27,500 nucleotides of DNA from Prorocentrum cordatum (GCA_963575745.1 CAUYUJ010018870.1:65328-92827); one strand, 5' to 3'. Positions 8,531 to 16,963 are shown, numbered from the stretch's first letter. Program-made: numbers and translations. Notes: generated by a model not told the origin, from the letters alone.

Positions 8531-8735
8531 CCTCCTTCCCCGTCCTTCGCATATCTTCCGTCTCTTTCTCCACCTTTCCATCCTCTTCTTCTCTTTTGCT
8601 CTCTCCTCCCCCTTGCTCCCTTCCTGCCCTCTCCTCCCCCCACGTCCTTTCCTCCCTTCTCCCTCCTTGTCCATCGTCCTCTCTCCACATCTCCTCCTCC
8701 TGCTCCTCCTCCTCCTCCTCCCTCTTCGTGTGAGG
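8530..8735. repeat. Pyrimidine-rich tract ending in TCC triplets
   Basis: About 200 bases of CT-rich DNA, becoming a TCC run at about 8690-8722. It is a degenerate relative of the other TCC tracts. Confidence 0.75.
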
Positions 8736-8843
8736 CTTCCCTCCTGCCCGCCCGCCCTCGCCATAGAAGGCCATCCTGTCCGGCGCGGACTTCGGCAAGT
8801 GAGGGGCTGCCCTCCCTTTTGGCGCCTAGCGTCGGACAGTACT

Positions 8844-8993
8844 AGGACAAGGATAAATCCGTTCCAGAGCGATGTGGGACGCTCTCAGAGCGGTCTGGAA
8901 CGCTCTGAGAAGGCCACGGCGCCCCAGACATCTTCAGATCCGCCAGATCTCAGAGATTCTCGATTTATCCTCACCCGATTTTATCCTCGTCCT
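8844..8993. mobile_element. Inverted-repeat-bounded element (150 bp), family D
   Basis: The left end AGGACAAGGATAAA and inverted right end AGGACGAGGATAAA differ at one base. A second inverted GGATAAATCG lies inside the right arm. The left half alternates AGAGCG and CGCTCT words twice (about 8863-8915), able to form stacked small hairpins. It is a single copy in this window with no ORF. A MITE-like or structured-RNA origin is possible. Confidence 0.6.
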
Positions 8994-9039
8994 GGCTTCG
9001 TCTTGTAGCGAGATTCCGAGAGCCCTATGGCTCTGTTGA

Positions 9040-9105
9040 GCTTATCGAGGGCGCCGGCGGCGCATCACTGGCCGCTCCCTGGGAGTGTTGCGAAGCGGCG
9101 CGGCG
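9040..9105 (+). repeat. Dispersed repeat, copy 1 (partner at 10530-10610)
   Basis: Shares TCGAGG, a GCGCATCACTGGCCGCTCCC-like block, CTGGGAG and a GCG.AG.GGCGCG ending with 10530-10610. Identity is roughly 75-80% by eye over 60 bp. Its function is unknown. Confidence 0.55.
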
Positions 9106-9270
9106 CGTGGGGAGGGAGGAGGGAGGAGGTCAGGAGGGAGAAGAGGAGGAGGGGGAGGAGGAGGAGGAGGTGGAGGAGGGAGGAGGAGGATGGGGGAGAA
9201 GAGGACCAGGAGAGGGAGGAGGAGGAGGAGGAGGAGGAGGAGGAGGAGCAGGATGAGCAGGAGGAGGAGG
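9105..9270. repeat. GGA microsatellite
   Basis: GGA triplets, purine on the plus strand, ending exactly where the family B element begins (9268). The first bases of the element (AGGACAAA) resemble the repeat, so the boundary is fuzzy. Confidence 0.92.
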
Positions 9271-9440
9271 ACAAAACTGCTAAACTGTTGGAGCTCCGCC
9301 CGGATCTCTTGGATCGGCGCTGGGGCCCCTCCAGCGGCGCCTCCGGCGCCGCCCCTGGCGCGCTCTGCGCACCAGGCAGGGGGGGGTCAGCGCCGATCCG
9401 AGAAATCCGCGCGGACCTCCGAAAGTTTATTGATTGTCCT
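9268..9440. mobile_element. Long-armed foldback element, family B copy 2 (173 bp)
   Basis: It matches the copy at 4774-4964 through the arms (GTTGGAGCTCCG, CGGATCTCTTGGATCGGCGC and, at the right, CGCCGATCCGAGAAATCCGC, GGACCTCCGAAAGTTT). The central GGCGCCGCCCCTGGCGCGCT block is also shared. The outer arm (AGGACAA with inverted TTGTCCT) is more decayed than in copy 1. No ORF. Confidence 0.75.
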
Positions 9441-9524
9441 TTCTGCTTATCTAGAGGAGAGGATCAGCCACGCGTAGAGGGGGGCAGGGGGAGGGGGAAA
9501 GGCTTCTTACAGTAAGCACCCTCT

Positions 9525-10111
9525 TTATGTATGCATGCCTGCATGTATGTATGTATGCATGCATGCATGTATGTATGTATGTATGCATGTATGTATTTCT
9601 ATGTATGTACGTACGTACGTATGTATGCACGTATGTGTGTGTATGTATGTATGTATGCATGCATGCATGCATGCATGCATGCATGCATGTATGTATGTAT
9701 GTATGTATGTATGTATGTATGTATGTATGTAGGTATGTATGTATGTATGTATACATGCATGCATGCATGCATGCATGCATGCATGTATGTATGTATGTGT
9801 GTGTATGTATGTATGTATGTTTGTATGCATGCATGCATGCATGTATGTATGTATGTATGTATGTATGTATGTATGTATGTATGTATGTATGTGTGTACGC
9901 ATGCATGCATGCATGCATGCATGCATGTGTGTATGTATTTATTTATGTATGTGTGTATGCGGGCATGCATGCATGCATGTGTGCATGCATGCATGCATGC
10001 ATGTATGTGTGTATGTATGTATGTATGTATGTATGTATGTATGTATGTATGTATGCATGCATGTATGCATGCATGCATGTATGTGTGTATGTATGCATGT
10101 ATGTGTGTATG

Positions 10112-10145
<34 letters not shown>

Positions 10146-10350
10146 TGCATGTATGTATGTATGTATGTACGTATGTATGCATGTATGTATGTACGTGTGT
10201 GTATGCATGCATGTATGTATGTACGCATGTATGTATGTATGTGTATACATGGATGTTTGTATGTGTGTGGTTGTTTGTTTGTATGTATGTATGCATGTAT
10301 GTATGTATGTATGCATGCATGTATGTATGTATGTATGTGTGCATGTATAT
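9525..10350. repeat. ATGT/ATGC tetranucleotide microsatellite, about 825 bp
   Basis: Interleaved ATGT (TATG) and ATGC (CATG) tetramers with a few GTGT, ATTT, ACGT and AGGT interruptions. CATG-rich and TATG-rich blocks alternate in patches of 20-60 bases. Long Met/Tyr/Val/Cys/His-repeat ORFs on both strands come from the 4-base by 3-base frame cycle and are not genes. CATG/TGCA alternation is self-complementary, so the tract can form many small cruciforms. Confidence 0.97.
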
Positions 10351-10359
10351 ACATATGTG

Positions 10360-10628
10360 CAGGGCTGGTGCCTTCTAGAAGCAGCCTCCTTCTAAGAAGC
10401 CTTCCCCTCTCCCCCTGCCCCCGCGCCGCCCATGGGCTGTGGCCAAGAGGACTCTTTGGGAGGATTCGCAGGGTTTCTCGAGGAGTGTTTCGGTGGACTC
10501 TTGGAGGCATGTCTGTAATCTCTTGGGGCCCCTGTCGAGGCTACCGATGACGCCAGCAGCGCGTCGCCGGCTGCTCCCTGGGAGCTTGGCGGAGTGGCGC
10601 GCAGCATCGAGAGTCGTGCCGCAGCACG
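10360..10628. other. Anonymous DNA with one dispersed repeat
   Basis: Contains the partner (10530-10610) of the repeat at 9040 and scattered TCTTGGGG/TCTTGGAGG words like those of the degenerate G/T-rich repeats. No gene is seen. Confidence 0.45.
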
Positions 10629-10822
10629 TACGGTAGGCTCGTGTCGTGTCGACCGGCGGCGACCCCGCCAGCGGCTTTCAACTTTGAACGTTGTGGGCGA
10701 CCCAGAATCGTTGGATGCGGAACGATATTGGACGTTTCGGAAACGGCCGATCGTCCAAGGTTGAACGATCCCCGCGGTGTCAGCAACCAACGCCGAAGTC
10801 GGCACGACACGAACCAGTCGTA
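10629..10822. mobile_element. Inverted-repeat-bounded element (194 bp), family E
   Basis: The left arm begins TACGGTAGGCTCGTGTCGTG and the inverted right arm TACGACTGGTTCGTGTCGTG, followed on both by CGAC and CGGCG; about 25 of 30 positions pair. The centre holds a perfect small palindrome, CGTTTCGGAAACG. It is a single copy in this window without an ORF. It is MITE-like in size and form. Confidence 0.65.
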
Positions 10823-11012
10823 TGCCTTGCCGGGGAGGCCTGACTGCTTCCTTGGAGGAAGTATCGAAGACGCCTACGGCGAATCACCGCCGCCCCCTGC
10901 CTTTTGGAAGTGCCTTCGTGGCCGAACGCTGCGGCCAGGGCTCGTCTAACTTATCATACTATGTGTTTCCTCAGCCGTTGTGGAAGTCTTCGGGGAACAC
11001 GTGGGGGTAAGA

Positions 11013-11113
11013 AGGAGAGGAGGAGGGGGAGGAAGGAGGAGGAGGAGGAGGAGGAGGAGGAGGAGGGGGAGGAGCGGGAGGAGGAGGAGGAGGAGGAGGA
11101 GGAGGAGGAGGAG
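11013..11113. repeat. GGA microsatellite
   Basis: GGA triplets, purine on the plus strand. Confidence 0.92.
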
Positions 11114-11114
11114 G

Positions 11115-11635
11115 ATCAGGCCTCCTGGGAGCCTGTTGGGCGCTCTTGGGGCCATCTTGGTGGCCTCTGGTGCCGTATTGGGCCATCAGACTCGCCGAAA
11201 ATGAGGAAACGCCTAAATTCTTCAACACCGATGGAAGACCAATAATTTTGGCCAGTTCACGCCTTCCTAGAGGTCCTCTTGGAGCTCTTGTGCCGTCTCG
11301 GAGGCCTCTGGGCCGTCTCGGACGATCTCGCGGCCATCTTTGGCAATTTTGGGGGCATTTCGGTCCGTCTTGGAGATATCTTGGGGCCACATTTCGAAGG
11401 CCTTACGGCCAGTGCCGCCGACCCTGAATGGCGACGACGACGACGACGACGACGACTCTCGGGGGCCTCTTGGGGGTAGTTTGGGGCCCTCTTGGGAGGC
11501 ACTTGTAGACCGCTGGGGAGCCTCGTGGGGGCCTCTAAGGGCTTCCTCGGGGTCTCTTGGGGGCCTCTTGGGGCCTCTTGGGAGGCTTCCTAGGGGCCTC
11601 TGGGGGTCTCCTGGGAGCTTCTCAGGCCGAGGGCT
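11115..11635 (+). repeat. Degenerate GGCCTCTTGGG-type repeat, block 1
   Basis: G/T-rich words such as GGCCTCTTGGG, GCTCTTGGGGCC and CCGTCTCGGAGGCC recur every 10-35 bases. They cover most of this span, with a CGA run at 11429-11456 and a less repetitive patch near 11200-11260. Open frames give Gly/Leu/Trp/Ser/Pro-rich peptides with no domain. The same family occurs at 6920 (inverted), 13185-13665 and 23505-23665. Confidence 0.75.
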
Positions 11636-11703
11636 CGACGACGACGACGACGACGACAACGACCACGACGACGACGACGACGACGATGACGACGACGACG
11701 ACG
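11636..11703. repeat. CGA (GAC) triplet microsatellite
   Basis: Near-pure CGA triplets with AAC, CAC and TGA variants. Poly-Asp, Thr and Arg frames are artefacts. It lies 54 bases before the retrotransposon-derived coding remnant and may mark its 5' junction. Confidence 0.93.
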
Positions 11704-11756
11704 AGTCAAACGGAACAGCCTCTTCCACACGCCGACAGGGGTCGGCGGATTTTGAG

Positions 11757-12655
11757 TTCTCTTGGGTTGGCGCATCATCCGACGCATAGCTGGCGACCCC
11801 AATGTCGGCGAAGCAGTCTACTCAGATGTGCAGATTCGTGAGCTCTTAGGCCGCCCGTCCATGCATTGCTTGCTGCTGCGCAAGAGACCGCTATACTTCG
11901 GTCGCCGGACGCATTTCGCCCCAGGTCCGTTCCAAGCCGTGTTGCACTTTCGCTGTAAGGAGCAGGCCCTCGACTGGGCCCGACAGATTCAGGGCGACCT
12001 GAAGTTTGGTTGGAAGCATGCTCCTGCCGTCTCCTTGCTGCCCGACCCCATCCTCCGTGCTGACGTCTGGCGTGAGTTCATATTGCACATTATTTCGGCC
12101 TGGAGAGAGAGAGAGAGAGGGAGAGAGAGAGAGAGAGAGAAAAAGAGAGAAAGAGAGAGAGAGAGGGAGAGAGAGAGTCCAGCGTATCTTGTTTCATACC
12201 TCTGTTTGTGACCTGTTGTCGGAGTGCAGCAAACGGAAGAGCCCACCAGAGAATGCCCCGAGCCCCTTTTCGTGTGTGGTATCTGCCCTGAGCGCCCTGC
12301 TTTTCTTACAGGCAAAGCATTGCAGACGCATCGGATAATGAAACATAAGCTCCGCTGTCCTGCTCGATTGTATGTCGATGAGCTCGGCATTTGTCCCGTG
12401 TGCAAGACAGATGTCAGGCAAAGGCTGCGTTGTATAGCATATCTCTCAGGCAGTCGGCGCCAGAAATGTGGGTCACAGCTGATGCTGAACCCTCCCCCCC
12501 CTCCCGCCAGAGAACGTTTCAGCGCTAGACCTCGCCGACCGCGAGACCAGGCGCACGGCACGGCGAGGAGGCCACGCGCACCCGCTTGCAGTATCCAGTG
12601 CGTGCACACGCGATGGCACACGTATAGGCTTCTCCAGACGGTGGCATGATATGTG
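11757..12655 (+). pseudogene. 3' remnant of a non-LTR retrotransposon ORF (post-RT region, zinc-finger tail)
   Basis: The coding-like frame begins after an in-frame TGA (11753) and reads RRIAGDPNVGEAVYSDVQIR, then RELLGRPSM and a Leu/Arg-rich segment. This is the style of the region after the reverse transcriptase domain in dinoflagellate LINE-like polyproteins. The same frame resumes at 12224 with a C2H2 finger: Cys codons at 12275 and 12284, His at 12329 and 12344. A second CPVC (12392-12403) follows, but the usual His-Leu ligand position reads Tyr-Leu. A third conserved block, ENVSALDLADRETRRTARR, is in a different frame (from about 12495), after a C-rich run. Between parts one and two lie a GA microsatellite (12105-12176) and a TGA (12209), so there is either an intron-like insertion or decay. 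No RT catalytic motif is in the window: the element is 5'-truncated and almost certainly dead. Confidence 0.65.
12105..12176. repeat. GA dinucleotide microsatellite inside the retrotransposon remnant
   Basis: GA repeats with a few AAA and GGG interruptions separate two conserved protein blocks that are in the same frame on either side. It may be the core of an insertion or of an intron ending at an AG near 12177; its translation (Arg-Glu repeats) is not expected in the protein. Confidence 0.9.
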
Positions 12656-12714
12656 ATAATCTTCGAAATCTTTGACACCTTCATGGTATCCTTACAGAAT
12701 AAAAAAATGGGTTT

Positions 12715-12885
12715 GAGGAGGAGGAGGCGGAGGAGGAGGAGGAGGAAGAGGAGGAGGAGGAGGAGGAGGGGGATATGGAGGGGGATATGGAGGAGGAGGA
12801 GGAGGAGGAGGAACACGAGGAGGAGGAGGAGTCGGAGGAGACAGAGTAGGAGGACGAGGAGGAGGAAGAGGGGAGGGATCAGCAG
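12715..12885. repeat. GGA microsatellite, possibly at the retrotransposon 3' junction
   Basis: GGA triplets, purine on the plus strand, with TAT and ACAC interruptions. Just upstream at about 12700-12709 is AATAAAAAAA, a short A-run of the sort left at LINE 3' ends. It could be the decayed tail from which the microsatellite grew. Confidence 0.88.
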
Positions 12886-12889
12886 GGAG

Positions 12890-13185
12890 GACAAGGAGCA
12901 GGAGATTCAGGATCGATGATCGCAGGGGACGTCCTGAGGCTTCGGTTCCAGGGGCCTGGAAACTTCCAGAGCGCACCGGAGGCAAAAACGCCCCTCGGAC
13001 GACCGGGTCACATTCCCTCATTTATTCTCATTTGTTATTACGATCGCGAACGGACTCAAGGGGCTTTCGTACCTACAGGGCACTGGGCAACATGATGGGA
13101 AGGAAGTGCATGCATGGCCTTTTTTTATCGCTTCGCTCACTCCGTCGGCCCATCCTGTAGCATCGTTGGTATTTGCCTGCGTGCT
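12890..13185. other. Anonymous DNA
   Basis: Contains a small hairpin TTCCAGG-GG-CCTGGAA (about 12936-12962). No gene or other repeat is seen. Confidence 0.45.
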
Positions 13186-13665
13186 CGTGGGGGCATGTTT
13201 GGGGGCCTCTTGCGGCCTCTTTGGAGCGTCTCTGGGCATTTTTGTAGGGGGGGTCTTCGGGACCTCGGAGGTCACCTTTAGAGGAAGGGCTCGACATCTC
13301 AATTCGGGGTCTTCCTCTTGGGCTCCTCTTGGGGGCCTCTGGAGGCCTCTTGGGGGTCTGCTGGGCCGTCTTGGGGCCCTCTTTTGCCCTTTTGGGGCCT
13401 CTTAGGAGCCTCTTGGGCTGCCTTTGGGCGACCTTGGGTGCCTCTTTGGCCGTCTTGCAGCGTCGGGAGGCTGAACATGCGAGGACGCGAAACTCTTGCA
13501 AGCAATTTTTTTTGGAGAAATCAGCGACTTTGGCCTCTGGGGGCCTCCTTGGAAGCCGATTCGGGGCGCTCTTGGGGTGTTTGGGGGTCTTCTTGGGCCG
13601 TGGGGAGGCCATCGTTGGCGTATTGTAGCGCTCTTGGACCGTGTCGGATCCTCTTGGGTTCTCCT
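13185..13665 (+). repeat. Degenerate GGCCTCTTGGG-type repeat, block 2
   Basis: Same word family as 11115-11635 (GGGGGCCTCTTG, GGGCCGTCTTGGGG, GGAGCCTCTTGGG), broken by a less repetitive patch at about 13475-13530. Frames are open on both strands because stops are scarce in G/C/T-rich words. The Arg/Pro/Lys-rich minus-strand ORFs (for example 13735-13073) are not credible proteins. Confidence 0.72.
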
Positions 13666-13690
13666 TGTGATCGTTGTTTGATTCATTGTT

Positions 13691-13879
13691 TTGCCGATCG
13701 GCGCGGGCGCTCGCCCCCTCCTCTCCCCCCCCCACTGGAGTGGATCTTGGTTGTTTTTAACGCCTGTTTCGAGCAGGTGGGGTCTCCCCCATAAGATGCA
13801 CTGTTGCAAACAGTCGCGCTAAGCAGAGGTCTGGAGCCAGACCCCTCCCCCTCCCCCCCCTTTTCGTTCCATATCGAAA
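13691..13879 (+). repeat. Dispersed ~180-bp repeat, copy 1 (partner at 18537-18707)
   Basis: Shared blocks in order: TTGCCGA(T/C)CGGCG, CGCCTGTTTCG, GTCTCCC, GCACTG-TGCAAAC, GTCGC, and GAGGTC.GGAGCCAGACCC, then a C-rich run and TCGAAAC. The 3' half is about 85% identical by eye. It has no ORF shared by both copies, so it is non-coding. Its borders are uncertain. Confidence 0.7.
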
Positions 13880-13880
13880 C

Positions 13881-14044
13881 ATGCTGGCCAAGAAGACGCT
13901 CACCTTCAGGCCCCGTGGAGCGCTCCCGGAGCTGTCCCTGGGGGTCGTGAAGGCGGCGCCCGGACCGAAAAAAACATCTGGCCTGAGTTCGGCGCGCCAA
14001 GCCTGGAATGCTTTCTCATCCGTGGTGCCCTCCCCCTGATCCAC
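13881..14044. other. Coding-like segment, strand undecided
   Basis: Plus strand: ATG at 13881 opens a 52-residue frame to TGA at 14037-14039 (MLAKKTLTFRPRGALPELSL, Lys/Pro/Ser-rich tail). Minus strand: an ATG-start frame at 14044 reads DEKAFQAWRAELRPDVFFGP and reaches CTGAAG followed by GTGAGC, a good splice donor (about 13910). Both look protein-like and neither is recognised. At most one is real; the donor favours the minus strand slightly. Confidence 0.25.
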
Positions 14045-14099
14045 CTTGCGTGCGCGATCCAGTAATATATTACACTAGAGAAAAAACCCACTCAGTGGA

Positions 14100-14215
14100 T
14101 GGTTTTCGCTGCCGGGAACCCAGGAGTCCGGGAACCCAGAACCCACCCAAATCGGCCCAGAACCAATAACCGGGAACCCGGGAACCAGGAACCGGGAACC
14201 CGGGAACCCAGCCTG
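14100..14215. repeat. GGGAACC minisatellite
   Basis: Short direct words CCGGGAACC(C) and CCAGAACC recur about nine times with irregular spacing. The unit GGGAACCCGGGAACC is partly self-complementary (GGGAACCC contains GGG and CCC arms). No coding role is seen. Confidence 0.75.
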
Positions 14216-14239
14216 CTACCAAAATCGGCGGGAAATTTC

Positions 14240-14780
14240 ACCAAATCTTTCAACTTCCGCTAGGGCCCCTTCAGTTAAGCATTGATTGGGGAACGAACAC
14301 TCGGAACCTCTTACCACAGATCTCAGCACGCCTTTGGCCCGTGGGGCCGACGAGTTTTCGACGGGCGCTTGCTGCGCTCGAGACTCTCAGGATTTGTTGC
14401 CCGGGATGAGAAGCACCCGCGAAGAGCTCGGTTCGGCGTGGCTTGGCCCTGGCATGATGGCATGCCTCTGCGTTGTCGCTCCGCTGAGATGGGAGGCATG
14501 CCGTGGCAGCATTGGCCGATTATTCGAGCTCCAGCGCTATCTTTGGCGTCAGAGCCTCTCGACCAGTACACACGGCGAGGGCGTCGAAAGAATTCATTCC
14601 CCAGGTCTGGGCCACTGCGCTGTCTTTGTCCGTCAGTGTGGGCCGGGCGGCACACACGATCCTTCCGAGACTAGCTCTCCATCGGCACCGCGACCTTGGA
14701 CCCCTTGTCCAACGGTTCTGATGCAACGCAAGCCACCGCTTCGCTTCTGAACTTCCGTCCAGCCTGCAGGGCGCCGGGGA
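14240..14780. other. Anonymous DNA with an unrecognised open frame
   Basis: A plus-strand ATG frame (14286-14750, 154 codons) and an overlapping one (14282-14674) are both open. The first contains ELQRYLWRQSL-type helical segments, but composition is Arg/Ser/Pro-rich toward the end and no domain is recognised. The minus-strand frames are also open, as expected at this GC content. I do not call a gene. Confidence 0.35.
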
Positions 14781-14784
14781 GGTC

Positions 14785-14913
14785 TTGGCATCGCTCGGAC
14801 GTGTGCATTTCTCCTTCGGCGAGGACCATCGAGGAGCATCCTTGATCATTTGGCGAAAAAAACACGCACGAAACCGAAAAAAGCACAGGGAATGGACGTC
14901 CGAGCGCTGGCCA
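14785..14913. mobile_element. 129-bp inverted-repeat element, family C copy 1, with 6-bp target duplication
   Basis: The left end TTGGCATCGCTCGGACGT pairs with the inverted right end TGGCCAGCGCTCGGACGT at 15 of 18 positions. The element is bounded by GAGGTC on the left (14779-14784) and GAGGTC on the right (14914-14919), a plausible target-site duplication. It is about 90% identical by eye to 17702-17830 and the same length. No ORF. It is best read as a non-autonomous DNA transposon. Confidence 0.8.
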
Positions 14914-15119
14914 GAGGTCGAGCGGGCTGGTCCGCGCAGGGCGCGCGGGCTCGCACGGGACAGCGCGGCGCCGGCGGTTGGAATGCCCTGGAGCCCTGCG
15001 TGCTCGGGCCTCCAGTGTTGCACGCGGTGCCACGGGTGCTCTTCTCGCGTCGCCCCGGGCTGGTCCCTCCCCCCCGCCCTCCCTCCTTCCCTCGGGAGCG
15101 GAAAAGAGGGGGGTAACGA

Positions 15120-15300
15120 CTAGGGGGGGGTGGATTTCATGGCGCGGGCCATGATATATCCCCAGATTTCATGGCGCCTCTTCTCATTTCATTACGTCCC
15201 TGGCCCCCCCGCTGGGCCGCGCACATGATTTGCACCCCCCCCTCTTGGACACCCCCCTCTTGGCCGCTCCTCCTTCCCGGTGCCAGACCAGGACCCATCT
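15120..15300. other. C/G-homopolymer-rich DNA with a small hairpin
   Basis: GATTTCATGGCGC occurs twice (about 15133 and 15166), and CATGGCGCGGGCCATG folds into a short stem. Runs of seven or eight C or G surround it. No gene. Confidence 0.55.
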
Positions 15301-15480
15301 CGATTCCTCCGATTCGATTCGATTCGGTTTCGATGCTGTGCGATTCCGATCCGATCCGACTTCGGATTCCGATCAGGGATCCGATTTCTCTAATTGTGGC
15401 CTGCCTGTCTGCCGATTTCGGCTGATGCGACTTTTGCCGACTCGTTGGCTGCCGATATCCGCCGATCGGATTCTTTTCGC
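15300..15480. repeat. Degenerate GATTCGATTC/CCGATC-type repeat
   Basis: Words GATTCGATTC, GATTCCGATC, GATCCGA and GCCGAT(T/A)TC recur over the span with decreasing regularity to the right. It is probably an old pentamer or decamer satellite. Confidence 0.6.
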
Positions 15481-16020
15481 TCGCCGAGCCGACTTCTCAA
15501 TTCGATGCCGGGCTCTCCTGCATGCTCTGGGGAGGGGAGGTCGCCGGAGGGCGATGGCAGGCGCAGACGCGACCTCTGGAAGGCTCGGCCCAGCGCACAG
15601 GCCGGGGCAAGCTTCCATCGCGCAGCCGCTGCCAGCAGTCGCGGGGGGCCCTGCTCGCCATCTGCGCACTGTTTGGGTCGCCAACCCTTGAGGTTCTCGC
15701 GGGTGTTGAGGTTGTGCGGCATGTTCGGCATCAGCGCGCGATCGTCGCATCCGCTGGAGCAGTGTCGTCCATGATGCGACGCAGTCCAGGATGGCATTGC
15801 GCACTCGAAGTTCAAGCCTCCGTTCGTACGTGACGCATCCCACTCGAGCAGCACCCCCCGAGATGTCGTTACTGGCGAAGCGCTGCAATCTTCCTGGCCG
15901 AGCATTTGCGGCAGGAGCGGGGGAGACGATTGCCGTGTGTCTTTCCGTCGTGCGGAAGCTGGGGTCATGGCGGGTGCTTCTCGGTTGGCCCCCGCGTTCC
16001 GTTCCACGGAGCATCGGCCT
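15480..16020. other. GC-rich DNA with overlapping open frames, unrecognised
   Basis: Two minus-strand frames (ending at 15373 and 15390) and plus-strand frames are open together. The minus frame around 15740-15850 (LLEWDASRTNGGLNFECAMP) is the most protein-like, but neither it nor the alternatives match a family I know. Decayed retroelement DNA is possible; there is no firm call. Confidence 0.3.
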
Positions 16021-16035
16021 CGAGCATTCGAATTG

Positions 16036-16044
16036 CGTGTGTGT

Positions 16045-16082
<38 letters not shown>

Positions 16083-16143
16083 CGTGTGCGGCCTTGCTTC
16101 AGATCCTTCTGATGGCGTGCTTCTCTCTCTCTCTCTCTCTCTC
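16036..16143. repeat. GT microsatellite followed by TC microsatellite
   Basis: GT repeats at about 16038-16080 and TC repeats at 16122-16143 are separated by unique DNA. The TC run ends three bases before family A copy 3. Both classes give artefactual Thr/His or Ser/Leu frames. Confidence 0.93.
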
Positions 16144-16145
16144 CC

Positions 16146-16322
16146 TGCATTCAACCCGCCTGGTAAGGATGGGCAACCTTCCCAAGGATACCCTTGCATC
16201 CTTACACCTTAGGCCCATCCTCAGCGACTTTCGCTGGCCAACCTCGCTCGAAAGACGTCAACATGGGCCTCCAAGGCCCTTTGCGTCCTTACCGCGCATC
16301 GCTATGATGCGGGTTGACTGTA
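16146..16322 (+). mobile_element. Short inverted-repeat element, family A copy 3 (177 bp)
   Basis: The left end (TGCATTCAACCCGCC) has two or three changes from the family terminus; the right end ATGCGGGTTGACTGTA is perfect. The internal GGATGGGC / GCCCATCC pair of copy 1 is conserved, as are CCTTGCATCCTT and CTTTCGCTGGCC. No coding capacity. Confidence 0.78.
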
Positions 16323-16329
16323 GCGCGTG

Positions 16330-16543
16330 CGCATCACAGGCCACGCCACGGCGCGAAGGTGACGGCGCTCCTCGCGCCTCGCGACCTGGGCCCCCCGGAG
16401 AGCTGCCGCCGCTATCTCCCGGGCGCGGGGGCGCGAGGGCGCGAAGAGGAGCCGCGCCTCTCGGCGCGGCGCGGAGGACGCGAGGCGCGCGGCTGCGGGC
16501 GACGCGGGCGCATCGGGCAGCGCCCTCCCGGAGGAGGAAACGG
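16330..16543. other. Very GC-rich spacer between two family A copies
   Basis: About 215 bases of GCG/CGC-rich DNA with GCGCGGCGCG-type near-palindromes. No gene. It separates two elements of the same family in the same orientation. Confidence 0.5.
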
Positions 16544-16707
16544 TACAATGGACCCGCATGGCAAGGATGAGCAAACTTCCCAAGGGCATTCTTGCATCCT
16601 TGCCCTTGGCCACTTTCGCTGGCCGCGCCCCGCTCGAAAAGCCTCGAGTTGGCCATCCTGGGCCCTTGCATCCTTATCGTGCGTCCTTACGCGACGGGTT
16701 GACTGTG
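16544..16707 (+). mobile_element. Short inverted-repeat element, family A copy 4 (164 bp)
   Basis: The left end TACAATGGACCCGCATG and right end GACGGGTTGACTGT match the family with a few changes. Interior words (CTTGCATCCTTG, GGCCACTTTCGCTGGCCGCG, CCCGCTCGAAAAGCC) are closest to copy 2. It is about 12 bases shorter than the other copies because of an internal deletion. Confidence 0.75.
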
Positions 16708-16906
16708 CCCATACCTCTACCCTTTCCTCGTTGTCCCCTTGCCGGTCCTCCCCGGCTGCCCTCGTCGCCATTGTCGGCTTCGCCTCGAAAAATCCTAGAC
16801 CGAACGTCCCCTCAGGGGCGAGGTCCGCGGAGCAGCGGTACATCGGCACCTTGTGGCTACCCCAGGCGCGCTCCCCGCCTCCTGAGGTCCAGAGGCGGGG
16901 GTTTAC

Positions 16907-16963
16907 CCATATCCACCGCCTGGGGGATCGATCCTCGCGGACCTCCACAGGCGGTGGATATGG
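16907..16963. repeat. Perfect 16-bp inverted repeat, 25-base loop
   Basis: The left arm CCATATCCACCGCCTG (16907-16922) is the exact complement of the right arm CAGGCGGTGGATATGG (16948-16963). The loop is GC-rich with no ORF. A related, less perfect stem lies at 17180-17233. Confidence 0.9.

Noticed and set aside
9527-10550. Very long Met/Tyr/Val/Cys and His/Thr/Ile repeat ORFs on both strands
   Set aside because: They are translations of the ATGT/ATGC tetranucleotide tract, whose 12-base frame cycle lacks stops; the two strands are open equally.
11340-11789. Asp-rich plus-strand ORF
   Set aside because: Poly-Asp from the CGA/GAC triplets joined to degenerate repeat translation.
13073-13735. 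Minus-strand Arg/Pro/Lys-rich ORF of 220 codons
   Set aside because: It overlaps the degenerate GGCCTCTTGGG-type repeat, which lacks stops on the minus strand.
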